Part shown: positions 24,496 through 31,940 of the stretch, piece after piece | Position numbering within the stretch: position 1 is the stretch's first letter | Layout of the letters: each line of letters starts with the position of its first letter | Assembly: GCA_019236675.1 (NCBI GenBank) | Contig: JAFAIO010000361.1 | Location: 1 to 35,238, forward strand | From: Verrucomicrobiota bacterium | Lineage (GTDB): Bacteria > Verrucomicrobiota > Verrucomicrobiia > Chthoniobacterales > JAFAMB01 | Direction of reading: 5' to 3' | DNA length: 35,238 nt | Program-made: the position numbers and the translations under genes | The notes under the pieces: generated by a model | The model's input: the letters and a program-made list of their open reading frames with translations, nothing else | Told to the model about the DNA's origin: nothing | Database searches by the model: none

Positions 24496-25545
24496 CTAAC
24501 CAAAACACGGTCGGAGGTAAGAGTCCGAATCGAGAGCGCGTTCGATTTCCGGCAGGCAGTCTCGAGAGGATAAGACCGTGTAATAGTCAGACTTAATGCT
24601 CGGCGCGATGCGACACGCTTCCAGCCATTCTTCGCGATCAAATGGATCGTCGGCTATCGCTTGCCAGAACCCGGTGATATCGAAAAGCTCCGCGATTCGG
24701 CCGGCGTGCTGACCTTGCAGAAGACTAACTAAATAACTGGCGACACCAACCTGAAGACCGTGAAGGCGAGGCCGTTTGCTCACACTATCCAGAGCATGCG
24801 AGATAAGATGCTCGCTCCCGCTGCCTGGGCGAGATGAACCACAAATCGACATGGAAATCCCGTTCAACAATAGCGCGGTACCAAGCAACCGAATCCCTTC
24901 AAGGTCACGTTTGGGTCGGGCCATAAATTGGTAAACGCTGGCATCCGACACCAAAGCAGCAAAATCGTCGACCGGAGTTCCGACTTGGTGGAACGCCATT
25001 TTCCAGTCAGTCACCGCTGTGAACTTTGACACCAGATCACCAACCCCTGAATGCCAAAGGATAGCCGGAGCATTCAAACACACGGCCGTATCGAGAACAA
25101 CACCGGATGGGATGGCCGCCGGCAGAGAGTGACGCCGGCCGCCAATGATAAGACTGGATTGTGAACTGCAGAAGCCGTCGTTCGAGAGGGAGGTTGGAAC
25201 TGAGAAGTAAGGCAGGCGCCAGAGAAAAGCGATGTATTTGCCAACATCCAATGCTTTGCCGCCACCGAATCCAATGATGGCATCGGCGTTTCTTGGACAG
25301 TTGTGAAATAGCTCCGTTACCTTTTCGAATCCAGGCGATTCGATCGGCGTTTGCAGTAGAATTTCGACCTTTCTGGCATGGAGTGAAGCGGTCGAACGCT
25401 CAATCAGTCGCTCATCTAGGTCTTTACTAAAGAACAAAGCGATTCGCGCGAACTCCTGGCGTTCGGCATAAATCCCCAAACGATCCAAGGCGCCAGGCTT
25501 GACGCGCACCACCGAAGGAATTGTTGTGTGTTTCGGGACAAACAT
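24496..25545 (-). CDS. Iron-containing alcohol dehydrogenase superfamily, AraM/EgsA (G1P dehydrogenase)-like
   Basis: This 349-aa NAD(P)-dependent enzyme has the fold of glycerol dehydrogenases. It shows a dinucleotide-binding GFGGGKALDVGKY (about 92-104) and VPTSLSNDGFCSSQSSL (116-132). The usual metal ligands are all in place: D170 in GVGDLVSKFTAVTDW, H246/H250 in GSGSEHLISHALD, and H262 in LHGLQVG. The GEHH-type 'SEHLISHALD' and 'PTSLSNDG' patterns resemble sn-glycerol-1-phosphate dehydrogenase/AraM more than plain alcohol dehydrogenases. That family makes G1P, the archaeal-type stereoisomer. Exact substrate is inferred only. It is followed on the same strand by nothing and preceded by the lipoprotein hydrolase 150 bases away. 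Confidence 0.85.
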   Translation of the reverse strand: MFVPKHTTIPSVVRVKPGALDRLGIYAERQEFARIALFFSKDLDERLIERSTASLHARKVEILLQTPIESPGFEKVTELFHNCPRNADAIIGFGGGKALDVGKYIAFLWRLPYFSVPTSLSNDGFCSSQSSLIIGGRRHSLPAAIPSGVVLDTAVCLNAPAILWHSGVGDLVSKFTAVTDWKMAFHQVGTPVDDFAALVSDASVYQFMARPKRDLEGIRLLGTALLLNGISMSICGSSRPGSGSEHLISHALDSVSKRPRLHGLQVGVASYLVSLLQGQHAGRIAELFDITGFWQAIADDPFDREEWLEACRIAPSIKSDYYTVLSSRDCLPEIERALDSDSYLRPCFG

Positions 25546-25695
25546 TGAGGGCTCTTTTTCTTCGCGTACCCACCTGCCTGCTCGGCGTATACGGGGACAT
25601 TCTTGTTCCCTTCAGGCCGATTCCATTCAGCAATCCGTTCTCGCTGAACAAAAAAACATAGATCTCCTTTCTTTAGCGTTCCAAAACGGACCTTA

Positions 25696-27414
25696 TTAGT
25701 TGGCTAACGCTGGGGTCCCGCTCTTGCGCGCAGACCGTGATTCTCCCGCAATCCGCTTCGAACCCGATTCGTTGCGAGCCTCCAAATCGAGACGAAGAAT
25801 CCGCTTCAGCTCTGCGATGGTCTGAGGAAGGGCGTAAGACCCGTGCGGACCGGGCACGATCAATTCCGATTGGGCACCGTCAAGATGCGAACTCCAATAC
25901 GCCACTACGCCATCCGAACTGTTTGGGCTATCACCACGGCCGCGATCGCCAATGATGGAGTGATACGGGACCGTGATGGGAAGAGTATCAAGCGGGCGAA
26001 GGAGCGGCGACCGCGGAGAAAGACTATTGATGCCGCTCGGTATGGCCTTCATACCAATATTCTTAAGAATGGGCCCCAGGACTACCAGCTCGGCCCTGCT
26101 TATGATGGCACGGGGCAGCCGGATCAGACCGACGCCGAGCGAGCCGATCCAGCCGGTCGCCAGATTACTGCCGCGGTGCGGAACACAGATGAACACAATT
26201 CTGTTCACGTGGGGGGTCGGATCGAAAATCAATGCCTTTTTGACCAAACTGTCCGGTGGCAGGGTCGTGTAAAGGCCATCAGCATGATTGCGAAACACGC
26301 CATCCCATAACACACGCTCGCTGCACACCGCCTGCATCTGCGCTAGTAATCCGCCCATGCTGTGACCGATCAGAATCATACTCCTCGTTCGCGGATAAAG
26401 TTGATAGATACTGGTGAGGCTCTCCCGAAGCCGGAGCGCTGACAGTGAGATGGGGTTGCCGGTTGGATATGAGAAAACCCAGAACTGAAACCGGCCGCGC
26501 AATTCCGCATCTGCGTTGATCGCGTCGATGGTGGGTCGCCACATTTGCGGGACGGACAGTAAACCATGAATAAAAACGACCGGAATCTGGTCAGGATCAT
26601 ACGGTTCTAGAATATAAAGTCCGCCTTGTTCCTGATAGTTCGCCGGGCGCATCATCGCAGCGAGACCGGCAAAGAACGGATTTGGGTAATAACCGCTTGG
26701 AGCAGCGAGATCAGCGGCTAGCGGCTCCTGCACACCACCAAGCCGGATCTTTTCTCGCGCGCCCGGATCATACAAACTGAAAGTAGCATCAAGCGCACCG
26801 GTTTTCCGTGCATCTGGTTGGGCAATATCAACCACCGCGGTTACTGGGAGAGCCAACCCGGTACGAGGCAGGAAGTATTTCCTGGTATCTGCCGGTTTGT
26901 GCACTCCCACTAGAACGCCGCCCCAGCCGCTCTTCGGCGTTTCATTGGCTGTACGCAGACGCGACTGTCTAGGTGTACGAAAAAAGTCCAAATAAGCAGG
27001 GTCCCAGGTTTCAGCTTGGCGCGACGGGCCGGCAAAATGCAGCCGATAGACATGATGATGCGAGTGAAAAACCTCTTCTCTGTCCCAGAGTTCGTTGTGG
27101 TCTCGCAATAAAACGGCCAGTTCCTGGCATGCACTGTTATAGGTTTGTCGGATCTCCGGAGCCGCTTCCCCGGTTGACTTGTTGATAGACAGCATCGCAA
27201 CATCTGCGGCTTCCAAATAGTCCGCCGCGGCTATCCGCGGATCTGATCGAGCCTCGCGCGCTTCCTTCAGATCCGATTGCGCTTCCGCCACCGGCCCGCT
27301 CGTCGGTTGAGTGACACATCCACTACAAACAGCGAGTATGACTGCTAGTAAGAGAAGCTTGCCGGGGTCCCGGTTCAATCTCCCGGCAATCGTCAATAGA
27401 AAATCACTTCTCAT
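25696..27414 (-). CDS. Exported alpha/beta-hydrolase (lipase/PGAP1-like), putative lipoprotein
   Basis: This 572-aa protein has an N-terminal hydrophobic export signal (residues 18-32, KLLLLAVILAVCSGC). Cys33 could be lipidated, but the lipobox is weak because Cys replaces the usual Leu at -3. An alpha-helical region (about 40-130) precedes the hydrolase domain: PVVFIHGLLSVPQMWRPTID (oxyanion loop) and the nucleophile elbow LIGHSMGGLLAQM with S352. A downstream VFICVPHRGSNLATGWIGS is the lipase-like PHRGS motif, and PGPHGSYALPQ probably supplies the catalytic His. The pattern fits lipases that act on esters of envelope lipids or GPI-like substrates; the substrate is unknown. A GACCTTGG motif lies 104 bases upstream, in the divergent region shared with the DUF4105 gene. 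Confidence 0.85.
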   Translation of the reverse strand: MRSDFLLTIAGRLNRDPGKLLLLAVILAVCSGCVTQPTSGPVAEAQSDLKEAREARSDPRIAAADYLEAADVAMLSINKSTGEAAPEIRQTYNSACQELAVLLRDHNELWDREEVFHSHHHVYRLHFAGPSRQAETWDPAYLDFFRTPRQSRLRTANETPKSGWGGVLVGVHKPADTRKYFLPRTGLALPVTAVVDIAQPDARKTGALDATFSLYDPGAREKIRLGGVQEPLAADLAAPSGYYPNPFFAGLAAMMRPANYQEQGGLYILEPYDPDQIPVVFIHGLLSVPQMWRPTIDAINADAELRGRFQFWVFSYPTGNPISLSALRLRESLTSIYQLYPRTRSMILIGHSMGGLLAQMQAVCSERVLWDGVFRNHADGLYTTLPPDSLVKKALIFDPTPHVNRIVFICVPHRGSNLATGWIGSLGVGLIRLPRAIISRAELVVLGPILKNIGMKAIPSGINSLSPRSPLLRPLDTLPITVPYHSIIGDRGRGDSPNSSDGVVAYWSSHLDGAQSELIVPGPHGSYALPQTIAELKRILRLDLEARNESGSKRIAGESRSARKSGTPALAN

Positions 27415-27512
27415 GGGTCACGTGTTAACACCGTGGCTAAGAATAATCGATCGTTTTTCCTGGGAATTCCCCGGGTAAACACCCCCATCTTGTCACTCAT
27501 TTTAGTTTGTAA

Positions 27513-27533
27513 AAATGGGACCTTGGTCCAATA
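27513..27533. promoter_or_regulatory. GACCTTGG motif, copy 2 (near-palindrome)
   Basis: The site reads AAATGGGACCTTGGTCCAATA; the inner GGACCTTGGTCC is palindromic except for its centre. The 8-mer (27519-27526) lies 104 bases upstream of the minus-strand lipoprotein-hydrolase ATG and 67 bases upstream of the plus-strand DUF4105 ATG, so it could control both divergent genes. A regulatory role is inferred from recurrence and symmetry. Confidence 0.45.
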
Positions 27534-27593
27534 GCCTCTAACGTTTTTCAGCTTGCCCGCCAGGCCTCCGTCTTGGTTCATCTAGCTAGTGTA

Positions 27594-28619
27594 ATGACCA
27601 GCTTCTTTCGTGGGTCGATTCGGGTGGCGGCCGCAGGGTTAAAGGTACTTGCGGTGTTTATCCTCTTCTTAGTGACGATTTGGGCAGCAGCAGCTATTTA
27701 CTTCGATTTACCCTCAACAATAGCCCCCGGGGTGCTGGTCGCGGTCTTTTACGTCGTTGCCCTCATCGCTTTCCTGTTCAGCGGCAGATTCAGTTGGTTC
27801 TCTGTCGGGATCGGTTTTGCCGTTTTTATCGGCATCGCGATTTGGTGGCGTTCGCTCAAGCCCCTGCAGAACCGAGACTGGCAACCAGATGTTGCCGAGA
27901 CAGCGTGGACCGAAAGAGATGGCGACAAAATTACGATACACAACCTGCGGAACTTTGATTACGAGGCCGGTCAGCCACCTAAGCCTAAGCCGCGATGGGA
28001 AACTAGGGTCGTTGATCTGAGCCAAATTCAGACCGTCGACCTTTTTATTAATTTCTGGGGATCAACCCTGATTTGTCATCCGATCGTCAGTTTCCAATTC
28101 GGACCTGACCAGCACATAGCGTTCTCGGTTGAGACCAGGATGGCCCAGGGCCAGAGCTATTCCACCATTCGTGGATTCTTTAAGCAATTTGCTCTGACTT
28201 ACATCGTTGCCGACGAGCGCGATGTAGTTCGAGTCCGCACGAATTATCGGCACGAACAACTCTATTTGTACCGCACGAGTATTAAGCCTGAACGCGCTCG
28301 GGCATTGTTCCTCTCTTACCTAGAGACGGTCAACGATCTGCACAAACAGCCCCAATTTTATAATGCCTTAACCAGCAATTGCACAACGAATGTCCGGACT
28401 CACACCGCGGCCACGACCACAAAACCAGCCGCATGGGACTGGCGGATGTTAATCAATGGAACCGTCGATGAGTTGGTGTACGAGAGAGGCGGTTTCCAAA
28501 GCCGCTTGCCCTTTGCTGAGCTAAAAGAAAAGTCGTTGATCGATGCTACCGCCCAAGCCGCGGATCAGGCTCCGGACTTTTCGGAGCGAATACGTGCCGG
28601 GCTGCCGAGCTTTAACTAA
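27594..28619 (+). CDS. DUF4105 domain membrane protein
   Basis: From the ATG at 27594 (341 aa) there are three N-terminal membrane segments, at about 14-36, 43-62 and 67-85. An extracytoplasmic DUF4105 (Lnb-like N-terminal) domain follows. It carries IHNLRNFDYEAG, WETRVVDLSQIQTVDLFINFWGS, the ICHPIVSFQFG and FSVETRMAQGQSYS strands, DERDVVRVRTNYRHEQLYLY and YNALTSNCTTNVRTH with the conserved Cys. The family includes lacto-N-biosidase-chaperone-related and nodulation-type domains, but its biochemistry is unclear. A TTG at 27573 extends the frame by 7 residues; I prefer the ATG. It is divergent from the lipoprotein hydrolase and converges on the next gene with 17 bases between stops. Confidence 0.88.
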   Translation: MTSFFRGSIRVAAAGLKVLAVFILFLVTIWAAAAIYFDLPSTIAPGVLVAVFYVVALIAFLFSGRFSWFSVGIGFAVFIGIAIWWRSLKPLQNRDWQPDVAETAWTERDGDKITIHNLRNFDYEAGQPPKPKPRWETRVVDLSQIQTVDLFINFWGSTLICHPIVSFQFGPDQHIAFSVETRMAQGQSYSTIRGFFKQFALTYIVADERDVVRVRTNYRHEQLYLYRTSIKPERARALFLSYLETVNDLHKQPQFYNALTSNCTTNVRTHTAATTTKPAAWDWRMLINGTVDELVYERGGFQSRLPFAELKEKSLIDATAQAADQAPDFSERIRAGLPSFN

Positions 28620-28636
28620 ACAGGTTGAGCGGCGCG

Positions 28637-28999
28637 TTACGAACGTCCGGTCTCGACCATGATTTCGGCAAGTACTTTGAGGCTATTTCTTCCCAACCGG
28701 CCAACGCTCGGTAGCTTGTCGACAAAGGTGTACCAGAGTCCGTTATTGGCCTTCGGATAATAAACGAAAGAGATGCCATCCGAAGTTTCACCCCGATAAA
28801 CTCGTTCGGTCTTATGTTCTTCGATGAATCGGGTAACCGGTTCAGCGAAGGGATGAGTCCCATCAGGAAAGAGCTCGGTAACTAAGGTACGCAGTTCAGC
28901 AACGGTCGCTTCACGGATCGTATTACGCGCAGATTCTTTTCGTTCGGCCAGTTTGTCAGCGTAACTAGCTGGCCCGGTCGGTATATCAAAGGTAAGCAT
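28637..28999 (-). CDS. Small cytoplasmic protein of unknown function, 120 aa
   Basis: This 120-aa protein has no signal peptide or membrane segment. It has an N-terminal helical zone (ASYADKLAERKESARNTIREATVAELRTLVTELFP) and a beta-rich centre (ERVYRGETSDGISFVYYPKANNGLWYT). A C-terminal helix (LGRNSLKVLAEIMVETG) closes it. The hydrophobic/charged pattern and even codon use look like a genuine protein. It resembles proteins annotated as hypothetical in related bacteria, and I recognise no family. It converges on the DUF4105 gene with 17 bases between stops. Repeat element C lies upstream. Confidence 0.72.
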   Translation of the reverse strand: MLTFDIPTGPASYADKLAERKESARNTIREATVAELRTLVTELFPDGTHPFAEPVTRFIEEHKTERVYRGETSDGISFVYYPKANNGLWYTFVDKLPSVGRLGRNSLKVLAEIMVETGRS

Positions 29000-29393
29000 A
29001 GGACGTTTTCCCGAGACGTGGTGAAGTTGATAAATGCCTTGGCCCGATACGCCACAAGGCAGAGGGATAGAGGAACTGTCTCACTCCACTTGGAAACTTA
29101 CAAGCGATCGCGGATCTCGAGTTGGCCGTCAATTTCAAATTACGGGTAGCAAACGACGAGCGGAGCGAAAACCTGCTCCGTAGGTGCATAATCTTTATAG
29201 ATGTGCCGTCGAGAAAATGCGGACTAGCTCCGTAGGAGCGGCATATATCGGTAATACCAGCGTCCCCAATTCGTTTTAGGTGCCGCTCCTACGGAGCTTG
29301 TCGCTCGTGGAATGCGGAGGGCTATAAAGATTGAGCTCCTACGGAGCGGGCCCCCGACAACGGCATCTGTCGTCAAACATACGCACCTGTACC
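29000..29393. other. Intergenic stretch with short hairpin and repeat element C
   Basis: No gene is seen. A small hairpin (CCTTG at 29039-29043 with CAAGG at 29057-29061) lies near the start of the 120-aa gene. Repeat element C fills 29175-29347. The DNA here is otherwise low in detectable structure. Confidence 0.6.
29175..29347. repeat. Nested inverted-repeat element, copy C
   Basis: The architecture is the same as copies A and B. The outer arms are 29175-29200 and 29322-29347 (GCTCCGTAGG.GC then AATCTTTATAG). The inner arms are 29226-29244 and 29280-29298 (AGCTCCGTAGGAGCGGCA). The inner palindromes differ from A and B by GCGGCAT instead of GCGACAT or GCGATAT. It lies just downstream of the LytTR regulator stop (29394) and so could act as its transcript end. 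About 24 kb separates it from copy B. Confidence 0.85.
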
Positions 29394-30104
29394 CTACAAA
29401 CTCAACTTCTGCCGGAAGGCCCTGGCTGCTCTCCGCGACACCTCGCACTCCTCCCCACCTTTCAGCCAAACCTTTAAGCCATGGCTAAACCAAGTCTCGA
29501 TTTTTTCGATGAAGTGCAGGTTAACCACCTGTTGCCGGTTAATCCGGAAAAAATCTTCGGCCGGCAACCGTTGCTCCAGCGTGCTGAGCGACCGATAGAT
29601 CAGGGGCGATTGGTTCTCAAATCGGACTCGGGTATAGTTACCTTCTGACTCTAACAGACGGATTTTGCTGACTGGAATAAACCAGCAACGCTCTCCATCA
29701 CGCACGAACACCTGATCCGAAGACCGCAACGCAGACTGGTTCGCAAGCGTGAGCGGTTCTTCCCGCACTCGCGATAACGCTGCCGCAAAACGGTCAGGGG
29801 TAATCGGTTTCATCAGGTAGTCGAGCGCATTCACTTCGAACGCTCTTAAAGCGAACTCATCGTATGCGGTGGTGAAAATAATCCGAGGCATCTCCCCCCG
29901 TATCTCCTCGATTAAGTCGAACCCGGTTTTACCAGGCATCTGGACGTCCAAAAATAGTAAATCCGGCGCCTGCGACTGAATTAGGGCCAACGCTTGCTCC
30001 GCGTTCTCAGCTTCGCCCACGACTTTTACCCAGTTAAAATCGTCCAGAAGGCGCCGGACCTCTGCCCGCGCCAGTCTTTCATCGTCGATTATCAGCGCCT
30101 TCAT
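29394..30104 (-). CDS. LytTR-type response regulator
   Basis: This 236-aa regulator has a receiver domain with IIDDERLARAEVRRLLDDF and phospho-acceptor D53 (LFLDVQMPGKTGFDL), a FTTAYDEFALRAF switch region and LMKPI. A C-terminal LytTR DNA-binding domain (about 130-236) follows: FVRDGERCWFIPVSKIRLLESEGNYTRVRF, LSTLEQRLPAEDFFRINRQQVVNL and FSHGLKVWLKGGEECEVSRRAARAFRQ. These domains bind direct repeats in target promoters. The start codon overlaps the kinase stop by ATGA. Targets are not evident in this window. Confidence 0.95.
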   Translation of the reverse strand: MKALIIDDERLARAEVRRLLDDFNWVKVVGEAENAEQALALIQSQAPDLLFLDVQMPGKTGFDLIEEIRGEMPRIIFTTAYDEFALRAFEVNALDYLMKPITPDRFAAALSRVREEPLTLANQSALRSSDQVFVRDGERCWFIPVSKIRLLESEGNYTRVRFENQSPLIYRSLSTLEQRLPAEDFFRINRQQVVNLHFIEKIETWFSHGLKVWLKGGEECEVSRRAARAFRQKLSL

Positions 30105-31276
30105 ACGTCAGTCTGGGGCAGAAACATCTTAACCATCACCAACCTTTGTTCTTCCTGGACGATGTCCAGTGTCGCGTTGGCGCCGTAAATCAGTTTAAGT
30201 CTGCCTCGTGCATTTGCGATCCCGCTTTCTCGGTATTTTTCTTCCGATGGCAACCGGCCCGGGTTAGTCACGGAAACGTTCATGCCGGCGGCGGTCGCTC
30301 GAATGACACAGCTGATGACGCCGCCAGCGGATTGCGGGTAAATTCCATGCTTAAAAGCGTTCTCTACCAAAGTCTGCAACACGAAGGGCGGGATCGACAT
30401 CTCCATGGCCTTGGGATCGACGTCCATCTCAGTTTGTAAACGATCCTCGAACCGCAGTTTTTCCAGCGCCAAGTAAGCGTTCACTGTCTGCAGCTCCGTC
30501 CGGAGTGTGACTGTGTCGACCTCAGAGCTGCGCAGAGAAGCGCGGAACAACTCCGCTAATCGGGTAATCCCTTCTCGCGCTTTCAGCCGGTCTTCATCGA
30601 TCAATGCCCGGATCGTATTTAAGCTGTTAAAAAGAAAATGGGGATTCACCTGGCTGCGTAAGGCCTTTAACTCGGATTCCTTCACCGCGGCATCCAAACG
30701 CAGCCGGTCAAGCTGCGCAGTCTTTAGCATTTGTTGTAACCGGTAACCAAAATAGATGGCAGCCCAGGCAAACAAAGTCAGTAGAGACTTCGCAAATTGG
30801 ACTGAGAATCTAGCCAGAGTAGGAAACGCGCTCTCAGAGTTTTCCACCCGGCGCATTCTCGGGCCTTGTGGCTGCCCGTGAGGAACGATTCGAGCAGATA
30901 CTTCATGATGCAGAGGCGGACGGAACGAAATGAAAGTCCACGATTCGCCGGCGCTCAGTAGTAAAATCACCAGCAGCAACCGTGGCAGTTGAGACACCGA
31001 ACCCAGACGATCCCAATGCAGAAAAAAGAAAATCGCCCGTAAAAGATGGGTCGCGATTAAACCCAGAACGCAGAAAAAGGACTCATCGACCAAAAAATAG
31101 GTGGTCCTGGAATCGGACAACGCAGCAACGAAGATCGCGCAAAATAACAACCAAATCCCGGCCCAGGCAGCTAACTGCCCCAACCAGTAGGTCCTATGTC
31201 CAAAAAGGATCCATAAAACTCTGGCCTTCGGGCTCCGAGCCTCTGCCTTGCTGAAATCCACCGCCGCTATCGTCAT
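30101..31276 (-). CDS. LytS/YehU-type sensor histidine kinase
   Basis: This 391-aa kinase has membrane segments at about 35-52, 65-88, 97-110 and 162-178. It then has a cytoplasmic His_kinase (PF06580-type) domain with H213 in SQVNPHFLFNSLNTIRALID. The HATPase part shows VLQTLVENAFKHGIYP (N-box) and GIANARGRLKLIYG (G-box). The extracytoplasmic part has no recognisable sensor domain, so the signal is unknown. It is upstream of the LytTR regulator with an ATGA overlap (30101-30104), and the pair is thus a coupled two-component system. Similar pairs often control envelope or transport genes. Confidence 0.93.
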   Translation of the reverse strand: MTIAAVDFSKAEARSPKARVLWILFGHRTYWLGQLAAWAGIWLLFCAIFVAALSDSRTTYFLVDESFFCVLGLIATHLLRAIFFFLHWDRLGSVSQLPRLLLVILLLSAGESWTFISFRPPLHHEVSARIVPHGQPQGPRMRRVENSESAFPTLARFSVQFAKSLLTLFAWAAIYFGYRLQQMLKTAQLDRLRLDAAVKESELKALRSQVNPHFLFNSLNTIRALIDEDRLKAREGITRLAELFRASLRSSEVDTVTLRTELQTVNAYLALEKLRFEDRLQTEMDVDPKAMEMSIPPFVLQTLVENAFKHGIYPQSAGGVISCVIRATAAGMNVSVTNPGRLPSEEKYRESGIANARGRLKLIYGANATLDIVQEEQRLVMVKMFLPQTDV

Positions 31277-31421
31277 CTAGTTCAACAACCTTGCCCAATG
31301 ATCCGGCCGAAAGCACCCACATTCTGACAAAAGATAAAGGAACGGCCATTTTCCACACTCGAACGGCTAACGGTAGGGATAAGCTCCAGCGACCGCGGCC
31401 GCGGAACGAAGCCGACTCAGC

Positions 31422-31519
31422 CGAACCGTGGAGCGCTGCCTGCTTGCGAGGCCGATGCCGTCGGAACCGTGGAGCGCCGCCTCGCTTGCGAGGCCGATGC
31501 GGTCGGAACCCCTGGAGCG
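31422..31519. repeat. 40-41-bp tandem repeat, about 2.4 units
   Basis: Unit 1 (31422-31461), unit 2 (31462-31502) and a partial unit 3 (31503-31519) share CGGAACCGTGGAGCG and GCGAGGCCGATGCNGTCGG. Unit 2 contains a perfect hairpin GCCTCGC-TT-GCGAGGC (31479-31494), which unit 1 has partly lost. It lies in non-coding DNA. Confidence 0.75.
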
Positions 31520-31529
31520 TGCCCAATCT

Positions 31530-31549
31530 TGGTAGGGCGAGGCTCCCAA
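31530..31549 (+). repeat. GGCGAGGCTCCC intergenic repeat
   Basis: The plus strand reads TGGTAGGGCGAGGCTCCCAA, a copy of the repeat found near 5.47 and 14.36 kb and again at 31806-31824 and 31910-31926. Confidence 0.65.
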
Positions 31550-31805
31550 GCGTCCTGACATGGTATACGGAGGGGACTAATGTGCCATTACCTCCGGCTT
31601 GGCTATGCCTGAAATCTGCCGAGCCGTTTAGTTCGCCATGTGTATAACGCCCGGGACACATAGCGAGAGCTAGGGAGAGAACCGCAGACTTGTACTAGAA
31701 CCATGGGCTTTACAGCGCCGCGTCCGCAGCTCGGCACGTTTGTAGGCCTTTCCCACGATTCTGCGACGGATCGCCCTTAGCTCTTCAAAAAATTTCAGGT
31801 CTTTC

Positions 31806-31824
31806 GGGAGCCTGGCCCCACCAA
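31806..31824 (-). repeat. GGCCAGGCTCCC intergenic repeat
   Basis: The minus strand reads TTGGTGGGGCCAGGCTCCC, with one change in the core. It lies next to a T-rich/A-rich tract and 85 bases before the copy at 31910-31926. Confidence 0.65.
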
Positions 31825-31896
31825 ATTTTTTTGGCCTACCGCGCTATTCAATAGCCAAGACCGAATTTTGCTATCTGCTATTTGCGATTTGTCATT

Positions 31897-31909
31897 ACCG
31901 CGTAGCGGT
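31897..31909. other. CGTAG-centred hairpin ACCGC-GTA-GCGGT
   Basis: A five-bp perfect stem with a GTA loop lies about 32 bases past the isomerase stop. It has no T-run, so it is not a textbook terminator. It shares its GTA loop and C/G closing pair with the cores of elements A-C and with the hairpin at 33395-33409. Confidence 0.5.
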
Positions 31910-31926
31910 CCGCCTCGCCCCACCAA
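31910..31926 (-). repeat. GGGGCGAGGC intergenic repeat (short copy)
   Basis: The minus strand reads TTTGGTGGGGCGAGGCG. It is the shortest copy of the dispersed repeat and joins directly to the CGTAG hairpin at 31897-31909. Confidence 0.6.
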
Positions 31927-31940
31927 ACGAGGCTTCGCGA

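Larger units (their letters stand above)
31277..31940. other. Repeat-rich non-coding interval
   Basis: This 664-bp gap lies between the isomerase stop and the kinase start. It holds two and a half copies of a 40-41-bp tandem repeat (31422-31519), three GGCGAGGCTCCC-type repeats and a hairpin ACCGC-GTA-GCGGT (31897-31909). A minus-strand frame over 31695-31806 (KDLKFFEELRAIRRRIVG then KAYKRAELRTRR) looks protein-like, but it has no start codon or supporting context. I do not call it a gene. Confidence 0.65.

Noticed and set aside
31291-31647. A 118-aa plus-strand frame over the tandem repeat
   Set aside because: Same repeat-derived composition, no signal or domain, and no conserved start context.
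31194-31661. A 155-aa minus-strand frame over the tandem repeat
   Set aside because: Its Arg/Pro/Gly-rich content comes from the 40-bp repeat, and it overlaps the kinase start in another frame.
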